NCBI RefSeq assembly: GCF_002443255.2
Contig: NW_019211456.1
Location: 32,981,341 to 33,045,340, forward strand
DNA length: 64,000 nt
Reading direction: 5' to 3'
Origin: Varroa destructor
Lineage: Eukaryota; Arthropoda; Arachnida; Mesostigmata; Varroidae
Made by a program: the position numbers and the translations under genes. The notes beneath the pieces are model-generated. The model worked only from the letters and a program-made list of their open reading frames with translations. It was not told the DNA's origin and made no database searches. This document shows positions 1-12,900 of this stretch, one piece after another (positions within the stretch are counted from its first letter, which is position 1; the number at the start of each line of letters is the position of its first letter).

Positions 1-33
1 TTCGAGGACTTTAATTCATGTATTAGATAACAG

Positions 34-183
34 GCCCAAATGCTCCGAAACGGTGAGAATATTATACTCATTGAACGGGCTTGGTGTACGCATCCTGATG
101 GCTGGAGCGTTGATAAAATGCTTCAATGTTTAGAGCACGCTTTGCGTCAAACAGGATTAGCATTGGATTATATCAGTTTAAAA
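34..183 (+). CDS. Possible aldo-keto reductase exon (partial)
   Basis: Exactly 50 codons open in one frame, preceded by a splice-acceptor-like site (TTAGATAACAG, ending at 33) and followed by a donor-like AAA|GTAAAT at 184. An in-frame stop at 28-30 just upstream and TAA at 193-195 just downstream mean it can only be coding as a spliced exon. The order of motifs follows the aldo-keto reductase core: MLRNGENIIL fits the region where the family has an EDIF-type strand, RAWCTH fits the K-L-W-C/N-T strand, VDKMLQCLEHALRQTGL fits the helix before the next strand, and LDYISL fits the family's LDYxDLYL strand. The family Asp in that last motif is Ser here, and LRQTGLALDYISL has one extra residue. 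Family members are NADPH-dependent cytosolic oxidoreductases of about 320 residues, so this would be about one sixth. No partner exon was recognised downstream. It could be a real exon, a decayed copy, or a chance match. The translation is seen; the family call is inference from memory. Confidence 0.38.
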
Positions 184-195
184 GTAAATTATTAA

Positions 196-3040
196 AAATA
201 CCGAAGTTCGTGGCTGGGTCTGAAGACTGTGTCACATAGCGACGTAACTATAGCAGTTTGAAAGTAATTCAATGTAGTATGACCCAGTTACGGGTTTGCA
301 CACATCCATTTTTCTACATAATTAATGCTCTTCAGCATGATTAACATTTTCTCTTGAGCCATATTAAATATTCTGCTTAGCTTGAATATCTTGTTGAGCT
401 TTGATTCAGCAAAAAACAAGTTTGGTGCAATCTTCTTTCAACAGACAGATCCGTGTGAGTCGCTTGAAAAAGGTGTCGTCAGCGATAGAATCCCTAACAC
501 TCAATAGTTCACGGATATTTTGAGGATTGTGGATTGTAACGAAAGCAACTAAACAGACGTTGTTGGATCAACAATTTCCATTTCTGTCGTTGCAGCACGT
601 GCGTACTCATGCAACGTACAGTCTATGCACAAATACAGAACTTTAAGGATTTTGAGATCTGATCGGCAGAGAGGGCGAAGAAGGCGCGAGTTTAGGTGAG
701 AGAAAAAACTAGTTCCTAGTTAACAACGATGGAGACGTAAGATCAAAGTCGATAAGGAACGACTTTGGGCAGGTCCCGGGGAAACGGACTTATACTGACT
801 GCCGCTTATTCCTATTGTTAACACCCGTGAGCACTAGACTACTTCAAAGACACTAGTGCCATCATTGAGTAATTCAATGGGTCAATAGGTGCTTATGAGA
901 GAATACTAGTCCTAAATAGAATAAGGCTCTACGCAGGCTATAAAATAGCTGAAAATTATTTTTCTCGAGATAAATAAATCAAGTCGAAAAGTGCATGTTT
1001 GTTAAATTTTACTACGAAGGAAGATAAAGCCGATTGTTTGAGAGCTGAAACAACCTAGCCCTAGTAGTTCCAAAGAGGAAATATACTTTTCAAGGTAGGT
1101 ACTATAGATACATGTCTTTTTTTTTATATAGATTAGATAGAAGATATAGAAGAAACATTACTATAATGCACCACATTACTGTTACTGCTACTACTTGTAC
1201 TTGAAAAAGGTCTTGTGACAAAGAGGATACTGTGAACTTAATCTAGTTAATGTGTTATTTACATTGATTCCAATAGCCGCCGCGTTTCCGCTCGCAAAGG
1301 CAACATCAGATATTCATTTGGTATTATGTTAAATGTATCTTTGATATCTAATTGGTTTCACAGGTGACTTCTGTTTTTTCCTGTGATTATACTGGTGGCA
1401 GCTAAGTATAATTGAAAAATCTCAGTTTCAAAACTATGGCTGAAAGAAACATATGGATCGCTAGCGCAAGAACCGCAAAGAGTAGGTATCACACGGCAAG
1501 CGGTATTAGATAAAGCAACAATATTATAAATATCAAATTGGCGAAACAGAGTGAAAATAATTTTAAAAGCCGTCCAACTCGATCATTCTGGTATTTATTT
1601 CGAAAAATCTAAAAAAGCTGTATAAAACTGTGTTGAACATTTCAACTGGAGCAGGCAGTTACAGAAAGTACACATACGAAAATGAGCTAAGGTCAGACAA
1701 TTGTTTTTGTATTGCTACATAAAAAATTATTTAGTCTTTATATTGTTACCGTTGTGTACATGGTACGTTCAGTATACGGAACGCTACACAATGTCCGAAT
1801 ATACGCAACGTTATTGTTGCTCAGTTAAGGATTTCCACTCTTACCTGGAATAATAATAATAATAATACACGAATAGACTGTATAAGTAATGTAAAGTTGT
1901 TTATCTTAACTTTCGATACCTTTAACCATCCACTACAACGCAATGCTTCCGTCGTATAGTTTAAGAATGCTAACTCGAAGAAAAACTATATTACGAGCAA
2001 AATTAGAATTGAAAATCTTTGAAAAATTCAACTGTGAGCTGCAGAGAGATAAGCTATAGTACTTTGGGCTTAGCACCTTCATACTCCTGAGAGGTCCACC
2101 ACGCTTTTTCACACTAAAACTTAGCTTTCAAGGATGACTTTCACGTAGGCACCGTTCAAATAATCTAACAAACAGTGATGCCGCTCTCGAAAAGGCATCA
2201 AAATATCAATATACTTCTGGCTTCAAAATGCAGCTTCGAGTAGTTCTATGAGAGCGTAAGTTAAGGACATGGATGTCACTCATAACCTCCAAAAGGAAGA
2301 GCTGTTGACATATTCCAGTGAGTTTGTTGGTATTGGCGCGGGATATGTTACCCCCAACCAATTAGATTGTTCCCGCTCTGTGTATGTACATAAGGTAGAT
2401 AAAATCGCATGTTCTTTTCCTTTAAAATAAGCCACGACATGGATGCGTTCTATTAGAGCCTTTCTAAAGTACTACGTAAGTGCGCTCTGTCTAGGAGGTC
2501 GCTGATATAAAGATCGTGTGCGCGGTACGGTAAAGCGTTTGCAAATCCAATTGGAGCACATAGGCGAAAGCACGGCTGAGGGCAAGACAAAAATGGCAAC
2601 GTGAATATTTTTTTTTGAAAAGCTATAAGAAAAGACAGGAGAGCACGTTGCCAGAGAAGTGCAAGCTAGTTAGCAATGAACACGGCACGCTTTCCTAATT
2701 TATGATTAAAACGTTAATGGCGTGTAAGTATCAGCCGTGGTGATACAGTGGGAAGTTGTGAAAGTTCACTTCAAACGTACTCCAGCGTTAGAAGGTTCAG
2801 TTCCAGTAGAAATTTCATTGTACAGCCGAGCACGACCAAGGAAAAATCAATCGAGAGAAGGAATACTTCTCAACAGTGAAGGTGTCTGCTGTGACTATTG
2901 GCGCAGACGGATTTAAATCGGATCAATGGAACTTTTAACCAATGTCTGAAACGACTTTACTGATAGTTTTCCATTATATTTCTATACTTAGCGCATGCGT
3001 TTAGTCAGGTACGATTTCTGAATCTCGAAACAAAAGTATC
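196..3040. other. No gene recognised
   Basis: AT-rich sequence with frequent stops in all frames. It contains an (AAT)6 microsatellite at 1849-1866 and a T-rich stretch near 1113-1125. No RNA gene or element was recognised. If the left-edge exon is real, this could be intron. Confidence 0.5.
1849..1866. repeat. (AAT)6 microsatellite
   Basis: Six perfect AAT units in otherwise unique AT-rich sequence. Confidence 0.9.
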
Positions 3041-5931
3041 ATGGAGGGCTATACTGAAGGGCAAGGAGGAAGTCATGCAGCATCGAGAGTCATGTCGGCG
3101 AGAGCAGACATCAATGGTGATCGCTCACAAGCTGACTACAGAGGGAATAACCTAAACTCTAAAAGTAAGCTCTGTTGGCCTCTTAAGAGCAGCTTTCGAC
3201 CCAGAATCGAGAAGATGACTTCTAGATGAAGTGGTTGGGAGAGTGTCCGCTTTTAGATTTTCGGATTACTTGAGAGCAAAAAGCTTTATCTCAGTCTTCC
3301 AAAGAAGCCTTGTCTTAACTGACGATGGCATCCAGGGAAAAAAAGGAGCTAGGCAAGCTATGAGATTTGGTTAGCGGGATAACGTTTTTCTTTGTTCGAT
3401 CCTCGGCTGAAATCAAGGCAGCCCTTCTTAAATGAGATTCCTTACACACAGGATTTAGGATCGTTCTTCTAAAGCAGGTTCCATCGGCACCCAGCCACAG
3501 CTACCTTTGCAAAGTTTATGAAGCAGGTTAACAAATGAGTAAGCAGAAGACAGAAGCAACGCAGTTCTGCCGAAAAGGACGGTTGGCAACCAATGCTGAT
3601 CTAAGACTTTGACACACAGTCTCGTTCAACTAGCGCGTATGGCAATGATTATGGAAGGCCCCGGTAGCATCAGCCTCAATCTCATTTCTGATGAAGCTTC
3701 ATATAGCTGTTTGCTGTTTCGACATGAGGATTGCCCCCTATCGTTCGTGGGGTTCAAATAATCTGGGGCCATTTTGCAGAAAAAAGAGCTTTAATGCATA
3801 TCTATATGAATAAACTTCAACGTATAACTATTATATATATATATTACAAGTCTGTCTAGCCTTTCTATAGTAAGCGTTATTAAACACACGCTTAGTAAAT
3901 ATATTCGAGAAATGCGAGGTAATCGATAGCATCGTTATGGTTGTCAGAAAAAAAAGTGGACGAGTTTGCTTGAATAAAATTCATACGGAATTATTAAGAC
4001 CAATTTTCAACCGAAGGCGGATCTACGCCGAACTGCCAGCCCAAGACTTCTTGTTATCTTAACATTTGCACGCGTAGACGCATAGAGTGCGCGCTTTGCC
4101 GGTCGAGGGAAATGAGCTCTTTCTCGGCTCTATTATTGCAAGACTTTCATACCTAGGCCCAGGCTCTTACTCTCGTTTTTCTTAGCTTCCCTGTCTTTGA
4201 GTTCTAGCGAGCACTTTATAAGAACTACATTTAGGGATTGTAATAAGCAGCTACATCAAAGGAATTCAGATTGCAGTCGTAGTAATATCAATAGTAATGT
4301 CAATTAAAAGTAGGCGGAGACGTCGGCAGTACGGTACAAAGATACATTACTAATAAAATTCGTGAACCATTGCAAAGTAAGCGGGGAAATATCGCCAACA
4401 AGTTGAGAGGTTACCCTAAGGCTGTAGATAAAAACCAGAACTAGGAATTTCAATAATAGTAAGATGATATATAGTTCAAAGCGTACTAGTTTCTTCAATG
4501 AGGCAGTCATCTAGCATTCATTACTTCATACAGATTACAATGTTTTGAAACACACGTATCGTTTGGATCACAAAAACATTCAGTTCGGTGAAGTATAAAA
4601 CATAGACAAACCGTATACTCAACATGCTATTAAAATCACCTGTTGAAGTCAAGAGCAAATGTGTTCTTCCATAAACTTAAGACAAGCTGCGGCCAAATGT
4701 CCGAAGTTAATGCGTGTCAGCGAAAAAAAAACCCCTTTTTCCACTGGAAGTTATTATCTGAAGCTCTCAATTTTCAAGTGCCGGCACCTGCCCCTTCAAA
4801 TTACGATACGCTAATGGCGCTACCACAGAGCTGAAGAAGACAAAGCTAATAACATCAACCAAGCCTGTCAGAAGTACCCAATGCGATCGCAAAGCGATCC
4901 AGGTTCGTCTGGGTGAAATGAACATCTTGGGACAGCGATACTAGCGGCATGGATGGCCAGGCTTGAGGGGTCGTTGCAAACGAGCACCGAAGCGGGTGTA
5001 TAATTTCACGAAGTGTCGTCCATTGAAAGAAGTGCCGTATCGATACCGGCTCGAGCCAAAACGAAACCGTGTGTTGCCACAGGAGTGACCATCGCCGACA
5101 TTACACCCGATTGCTTTGGAAACGCAACCTACGTAATTTGGTGGCAAACATATTGAGGCAAATCAATCTTCAGCCGTTTCAAAAGCCGCATCGATAGAAA
5201 CACAAGCAATATTAAATGGGACTACGGGATGCCCACAAGCTCTGCAAAATCATTAGTATGATACGTGTTGGCTAGAACCGACCTTTTGGGCCGTATTGAG
5301 GCATGGTGCCTGACATACCTTACTTTTAAGGGCAGTGAGCAGTTGCATGTGCGAATACTACTCGTAGAACTAGCAAAGACGCAATTCGACAAGTTCCCAA
5401 TTTTATATTTTCTCGTATTACAGCGCATAATATAATGCTTTCGTAGACTATGAACTTACCAAGCAGAGTGATATTACCCTTTGTGGCATGGTCTGCATTT
5501 GTGGCTAGAAAAAAGGGTTTATGGAGGCCTAAGTAAGGTGCGGTCCATTCTGTGTTACCTGTAGGCCATGTGGATATTAACCTAGAAAGGTTGCAACATA
5601 AACAAGAAATCCTCTAAAGGAAACCTGTTTCTATCGCACATTTTCCATAGAATTAATCGGGTCAACAAGATAATACAGTTAACGTTTTTATAACAGTAGG
5701 CGTATATCATATATTAATCACAGGGTAACCATCATGTGGTTTATTTCCGTCGCGTTATTTTTTCTATTTTTAAAATGACATGAGAATAATTAATTCCCTG
5801 CTTTAGAATCTTCGCGATTTTTCAATTTCTCTATGTGATCTTTCTTTATAGCTCTCTTTTTCCCTTTATATATGTTTATAAAAAGCTATCAATGGCTCTG
5901 ATAACACGGTGCATAGCAGCTATACGTGAAT
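3041..5931. other. No gene recognised; short chance open frames
   Basis: Open frames of 60-70 codons at 3041-3229 (+), 4304-4510 (-), 4643-4834 (+), 4941-5147 (-) and 5222-5428 (-) match nothing I recognise and are of chance length. The 4860-5150 part is somewhat richer in G+C and open in more than one minus-strand frame, but no domain is visible. Confidence 0.45.
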
Positions 5932-6546
5932 CTATCTATGCATTAAAGTGAGCAGCCGACCGGCCACTCGCATGTTACGCATAACAGCTGTATCGGTCAA
6001 CGAGCAACATGGCGCATGGGGTCCACTACGTCTGCAACAATTACAGAAATGTTCACCGGCTACAGGTGCATAGAGGAGTTTGCCTTCTAAGCTAATGAGT
6101 TCGCTAGCGACACTTGGACCGTGGCTTCGGAAGGCTCGTTCGATACCGTTTTCCGCCATGGCGGTAAGCACTGTTCTACCAGTGAGCAAACGTAGAGGAG
6201 TCATCTCTTCACTCTTTTGCCAAATGTAAGCCGATCCTTTGCCGATTCAACATGTGCAACAACGCCTCGTGATGGCAGTGATAGTAAAACAGCAAACGTT
6301 CCAGCTGTAAAAATGAGAAAGAGGGCAAAAAACACTACGAATATAGTAAGGACTTTAATTGTGGGTGAGCAGCCCGAAGGAGTCGGCGCTGCTGTAAGAT
6401 TTAAGCATAGTACAGCGTTAGAAAAGGGTACGGAAAACCAAGAGCCGGACGCCGAAAACGATAGAAGAAGAATGGTGGCGGCAGGTTGTGATAAATATCA
6501 GGAAGGGGGGTGGACCACAGGAAAAACGTCTTTGCCAGACGCCTGA
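5932..6546. other. Cluster of overlapping open frames, function unknown
   Basis: A plus-strand frame of 109 codons (6217-6546) faces two minus-strand frames. One is 90 codons from ATG (5932-6204), with a Cys-rich HFCNCCRR and PCC patch. The other is stop-free for about 100 codons before ending at the TGA at 6204-6206, and it encodes a strongly hydrophobic stretch (IFVVFFALFLIFTAGTF) like a membrane helix. It has no ATG at its open end. The two minus frames meet at an overlapping TGA/ATG. Nothing matches a family I know. The lengths are within chance for this much sequence, so this is recorded as a cluster and not as genes. Confidence 0.2.
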
Positions 6547-9500
6547 AGACGCTCGATTGGCATTATCTAGTAGGGTCTCGGCGGAAAATGTATAATCGTG
6601 AACAAAAAAAAAAAAAACGAATAATTAGTCGATTGATCACTGCTTGCAAATTAGATACTTGATTAGCACTAGGCAGAATGGCTTAGAAATTAATAACAAA
6701 TTACAAAGTTCTTTTCCTTTAAACAGAGTTTCACTTACGATATGAAGCGGGATTTAATCCTATTACTTTATATTATGTATATGTTATAAATATTGAACGC
6801 CTGTGACTTTTGCTAGAGCGTCGTAAATGAGTACAATACGCTCGTTTTTCTATTTCTCTGAGTGAGACCCTGCCCAAAAAGCTTGAAAGCGTCCTTCTTA
6901 GTTTCATGATCATCACAGCGGCTAACGTCTGCTGTGACGACTGCACCTTAAAGTAGCATCATTATAGTAAGTGAGCCTGCAAATCATGTCGGCCTGAATC
7001 CTAAGCACCTGTGCTGCCTCGAGAGTCACTAACTCAACCATTAGAGAAATAAAGCTCAACAATGGCTGCGTGGCAATCAGACACTGTATGAGGCGCTCAG
7101 ACGAAGATCATAAGGTAATGAGCGAATCGGATTTACTCTCAACTATCCCTACTGATCATTCTCTTAACGATTCTTATAGAATTCGTACAATGCCACAGTA
7201 CGAAATATAATTATTAATTAACTGGGCTGTTTCTAAACTACTCCAAGATCCGTTGCTGTCGTCTGTTTGTTCTATTTAGTGCAGATTTTGTTCTAGTTAG
7301 AAAATCCCGATGAGCGAGTACGTTCAGTCGCGCTCTAAACTAGCCCCGCGTGTCTGACTGATACGTACTCATCTAGCGTGAGCATATATTTTTAACCGTC
7401 ACAACAAATGTCCTTCAAAAAATTAGGCAATAGCAACTCCTATTACCGTCCTGCATTACTAGTCCTTCCTAACGTACTTAACGGCTATACGTTATAGTTT
7501 TAAAGTTGACTTGACGACAACGTCTCATGTAGAATGACTATGATCGACTAGAGGCTACCCATTGGCGTTATACGCGCTTATTACTAGAGGCAATTTGCGG
7601 CATGTGAGCTCAAGTTAGTTTTTTTAATTCAATCCAAAAATATCATAAGAGAAATTTAAGTGATCCATATTTTTAAACTTAGTTATTGTCTAGAACAGGC
7701 CTGTTGCCAAATAATCGATTATAATGTTATATTTCTGGTGTCAATGACAGAAAAACCTTATTTGGAAAAAATAACAAAATACGATAGGATCTGATAAATC
7801 TACAGTTTCGCTACAACCACTAGCTAGCAGAAACAGGCTCCTATTCATGTCTAGATAAAAACGGATTTGATTTTTCAAAGCAAATTCATTTAAACGCTAT
7901 CTTCAGCAGCAAATTTCGTGATTACGCATGCAATACCCTAGGAAACCTATTAACATTCAAGGATTACAATGTGGTGCATCTCGCCATCTTCCCTGCCGTC
8001 GGCCTGTTCGTTTAACCGCAGCGGTCGAATCGGTTCCTGCAGCTGCAGTATAAAAGCACCCCTAACAACTAGTTACAGCAAGAGCCGTTAATTGAGGAAC
8101 CTAACAAACACTTACTCGTTAGCTGGCAATTGCACCGTAGGCTCCCCCTCGAGACTGGCCTACAACTTGACTTCTCCAACACGGACAAACAAATAGCAGG
8201 TTTGAGACGGCGCCGATGGCCTGACTGCGAAGAGGGTTTCTCTACTTGATGCAGGCTTGGACGAGGCCACCTGGCACCGAATCATTATGGGCTTGGTGTA
8301 CCTCAATTTTGTGCCAGTGGGAGAGCGCTGTCGATGTCATCCTCGTCTGCTTTGAACGTCGGAGTTTGTCGAGCTCTCTAGAAGAAGCAAGGGGAACAAA
8401 AGTGGCAGCTGCAACAGCATAAGCTCTGCAATACACTCCAATTAGCCACTGCGTGTAACGACTCCGCCATAAACGTTCTGCGATTTCCTCTAGTTGCTTA
8501 AGCTTTCAGTTTGCCAGCCTTCCTCAACCTTTGCCAACGTTGACGATCTCAGGGGCAACAGAAATCGCTCGCATGGTACGTTAGCAGACTACATGGCGAA
8601 AAGCGAGTGACAAATGTAAACGAAACGTCGTCGCTGGTCACCTCATTTATGCCATGAAAAATCTAGGAGAGGACGTGCAACAAACGATCAGCTGTGTAAA
8701 CGACTGTTAATAAGTATGTTTTTGTGGGTCTTCAGTGTTAGTTATCGGCACATATGTGTATATGTCGGATAAATTACGACGGTCATTTGTGTCACACGAC
8801 GTTGTTCCGTATCGATAGTTTATACGGAAGAATGACGATTAATATTAATAATATTCTTATTCCTTCCGCCTTCTCCTTTTTGTTTAACAGAGCAGTATAT
8901 ACGAGAGCTGTCTTGTTCAGAGCTACCGATTCAATTAGTTATGGCGTGCTTCGAACTAAGCAAACTAACTTCCTTCCGATAAAAATAGCGGCGATCTTTT
9001 CTAAAATGAATTTTAGCTCCGTGCTACTAGATTCACAGGGTTCACATTCACAGTTGACGATGAGCAGAGAATCTGAGCGATATTTTTAAAGCCACTTGTA
9101 CTTGAAAAAGGAAGTATATATATCTCTGAAACTCGCCTACTTTCTAGTAGGTAGGAGGATGTTGGCATTCTGCCATCGTTAGTTCTTCGTAGTCGTTCCT
9201 TTTGACGATAACCTTCTTTTTTCGAAATAATTTTTTGAATTAAAGTTCCCTTTGTAATAAATCATACTTTGCGGTCTCGGTGTTTCCACGAACGACAGGC
9301 AAGCAAGAGGCCCGATCCTTATATCTTGCGTAGCGTATCGGCCATTTATTTCTATACAGATATCGTGACGTGCTGATTTATTTAACATTTGGATCGAGAG
9401 TTAGCGCAACGGATTTCAATAGCGTGTACTAAATCCATAGAACAGTGTTCCGTAATTTTTTTGATGTGTTATTATTAGCATATGAGGTTCAGTCGTACCA

Positions 9501-9933
9501 CACAGACCTTCGTATCGAAAAATATATCGGTACGATATACACTGATACTTCATAATGTAAGCTTTATGAAATAATCCAGTCAGCTTCCTATGCACGGTTG
9601 TCAGTAGTGCAGTGAAATATTAATATCTACTCCCGCTGTAACGGTCGTTTACATATCAGACGACATCTGGATAGAGCAATTCCATTGTCGTGAATCCCGG
9701 ACACTGCGGCCGCGTTATACTATTTAATTAGCAGAACAACGTCCACAGTGGCAGGTTCACTTGTCCGAGGAACACTACATAGGTCCCTCTATGCTTTACG
9801 TCCGTTATCGCTGTTCGGCGTTCAGATGGCTGGCACCCAGCACGAGCTGAAATGTGCCCGAATCTAGATCACAACGGTCCCTAATATTGGCAGCTAAATA
9901 CGTTATCCATTAAAATTCTCTCCTGTAAGCCAT
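6547..9933. other. No gene recognised
   Basis: AT-rich sequence opening with a run of 14 A at 6604-6617. Open frames at 8242-8436 (-), 8754-9089 (+, 111 codons) and 9179-9388 (-) have no recognisable domain. No RNA gene or transposon remnant was seen. Confidence 0.5.
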
Positions 9934-9951
9934 TCAGCTAAGCTTAGCTGA
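9934..9951. repeat. 18-bp perfect palindrome
   Basis: The sequence TCAGCTAAGCTTAGCTGA equals its own reverse complement with no spacer, centred on a HindIII-type AAGCTT. A palindrome of this size is only marginally unexpected in 64 kb, so function is not implied. Confidence 0.8.
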
Positions 9952-12900
9952 CAGTCTGGCACAGATGGTCATCATACGCAACAACCATCTTTGCGCATTG
10001 TAGCTCACTGCCAAAGAACTCAGTGAATCATTGATGATATATTAGGCAGTTTACGATACGCCATTTATGAGAGGTTATTCCGATGTCTCATCGTTTGTTA
10101 ATTTTACGCACGTTTACTCGATATCTATACATCTAACAAACGTCTCATCTGGTACGATTTCTAGCCTTAGAGTCAGACTGGTTATCATGTCATCCAGTTC
10201 GAACAAGCAGCACTCATAGTCCATGTTTTACTTGCTACGACACACGAAAAAATCAAGATTTTTTGCAAGTCTCCGTTCCTGTCTACCAGGATAATATCTA
10301 TGTTTTCATATATGCTGTTTATTCTCCAAATGAGGATTTGATGAAAAACTTTCATTCTTCGATTTGGATACATTATGTGCTAAGGGACGAAGCCCTAGCC
10401 TGTTTTTTTTAGAAAATTGCTCGAGATATCAGCCATTATTCTGTTACGACGGAGTCACCGATGGTACAACAGTGTGTACCTAGTTTTCCTGTTGCGTCGG
10501 TTTCGTGTCTGTTTCACAGCTTCGTAGCAAGTGATAACAACCCGCGTCGAAACCAGGAAGTAGCTACGTGTCACAAATACTCATAGGCACGGGGGTGAAT
10601 GCTAATGTATGCTCTGCATGGATCATGCACTTGTCGAACGTGGTACAGCCGCGCGCACATGCCCGTTATTAAAGGTAAATGATGACTGGTGGGTGACATC
10701 ACCAATGACGAACACAGTGGTTACGCGAGAGACAAGGTAGACATGAATAATTCATTAGCTCTCATTTCAAATTGGTCCGCCTGCGAAAATCGTTCATGGG
10801 CATCTGGACCAGATCGCCGCTCTGGCCATTTGGCTAGCCTAAAGGAAGTCGAACTTGTGGGAAGGATTCAGCGCAACGGGCAAGAGAACTCTAGTAATCG
10901 GTCAATAAAAGACAGAAAAGGTGCGCGAAGAAAAAGCAAGACAGTCGTGTTTATTGATAACCTTTATTTAACCTCGTCGCCGTGGTAGCAGCACTAACAA
11001 GAGACAAGACCAGTTTTCCGAAGATCTAACAATAGCTGCTGTTAAGAATTGCATAAGGTGTAAGGGTACCGAAGCGATCCGACCCACCGCAGCAGGAGCC
11101 TATACAGCCATCCCGAACAAACGGTTTATGTGGCGTTTGCACGTAAATTGCTCGTCTGCCCGTATCAGATGAAATAGAAAACCCTTTGCTTTATACGTAG
11201 TCACACTGTGCACGGCCATACGAATGTGCACGAAGAAAGCATAGATAAATTGACAGTAAAAAAAAAAGAGCGATTAACATAAACAGACCTAGAAAGAGCG
11301 AGTGATTTAGGATCTAGTGACCTCGTAAGTGCATGATCAACCGAAACACTTCATTGTGTCCTATTTCAGACCGTTCTCGGCCCGCCAGCCAGCTTATGTC
11401 TATGGTATCCTTTCTTTTGCTGCTTTTTTCGAGAGAAAGACACAAAGTCTTTGTGCAGATACAAAATAGGAGACAAATCTATATTGGCTCGACGTACACA
11501 ATGGTAGATATTGTTGTTAATTTGACGTTGCACTGAAATATCTAATGATAGGCCTCGTCTATAGGAAGTTTCTCTACTGTTATGTTGTAGCCAGCGGTTC
11601 CATTAAGCTGGAGATAATTATACGATAATAATATTCTAAATCTAAATAATTATCATTGTCGGGAGAAAAATTAAGTAGTTTTTTATGTGAATTTAGGCGG
11701 AATTTTTTTTATATTCACCTACATAGAACTAATTATTATTATTAATATATGGCATTGTAGCGCTGTCGTAGAATTTGTTAATGAGATAAAACCACCATTC
11801 CACCTTCAGCGCAATCTATTCATTGAAGTCACTGACAAGTAAGCCAAAATTGGCTAATCCTAAATTTTCACCGGACCTCTCAAATTTGGTCAAATCACTG
11901 AAAAAAAGTCTCTCTGAAACGGAACATCCTAATACTGAGTCTGTGTCTCGGAACTAGGCCAAATATTATGATGACTATTATTCTTCGTCAAAAACTCTTT
12001 CCAATCTCATTTCCTATTGAAACTTCAATTTTCTTAGAGCATTTTTTTTCATTAGACCACGGGCCGCGTAAGGCGTAATGCCGCTGAAGAAGCCCGTTGG
12101 CGAGACAGCACCTCGTTTGCGGTTTGCGAATTGCTGATTTTTTTGGATCGTTCCAACTGCTATTGAAGAATTGTCTCTCCTCACGGTCATACTTATTTCT
12201 GTTACAGGTCCAACGCTAGGTCGTCGCTGGCCGCGGCAACGGCGTGGTGATGCCCAAAACGCGCAGAGTCGCTCCCAACGTTTGCTATTAAAGCAATTTG
12301 AGCTGTGCCAAAATCCTCATCCACTAAAACAAACAAACGCTTCTCGCTTCGTTGCTTGATGCCTTGCACCCCGATGTTCTGACGCGAAAAAAATTGCCGA
12401 AATATATAAATAGAGGGGACGCGTATGGCTGGACGAGAAGTTTACACTTATATCAAAATGCTTCTATGTTTGTTATTTTTTATGAAATAATTGCTAAAAG
12501 TAAGGGTTCTCCTCTAATATTAAATTGTAGTCTTATCATTGCGCGTATTAATAACCTATCGACGTCTGCTTGCTAGAAGAGATACGGACTGCACTAACGA
12601 CAGATCCATAATTACCACTAACCTATTGATGGGGATCGTACATACTTTCAGTATTCCCTTTCCTATGCGAACGAATATATTGGTATATGGAGAGCCGTTT
12701 GAGAAGATTTTTGTCGGGCTTGGTTTAGGTAAGCCTTCTCGAATTTGTCGCCATATGCATATCGACAGAAAAGATTGGATGCTAGGAATGATTTAACTTG
12801 AACGGCAGCTTTTTAACGCGCTTGATTCTGTAATCAGCTTATGCAACCCCAACTGTTCCCCTCAGGCGGGTCTTTGCTTCACTTCCAGAAGCGACGGTAC

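Noticed and set aside
1195..1211. 17-bp string CTTGTACTTGAAAAAGG shared with about 9096-9112
   Set aside because: A single 17-bp match with unrelated flanks is close to what chance gives over all pairs of positions in an AT-rich 64 kb window.
4860..5430. Several minus-strand open frames in slightly G+C-richer sequence
   Set aside because: Frames are short, interrupted and show no recognisable motif. The lengths are expected by chance.
12197..12359. Acceptor-like TTTCTGTTACAG followed by a basic 50-codon frame with FELCQNP, briefly reminiscent of a Wnt QxxLC motif
   Set aside because: Only a few residues agree, the frame ends in a stop without a donor site, and no other Wnt block is near.
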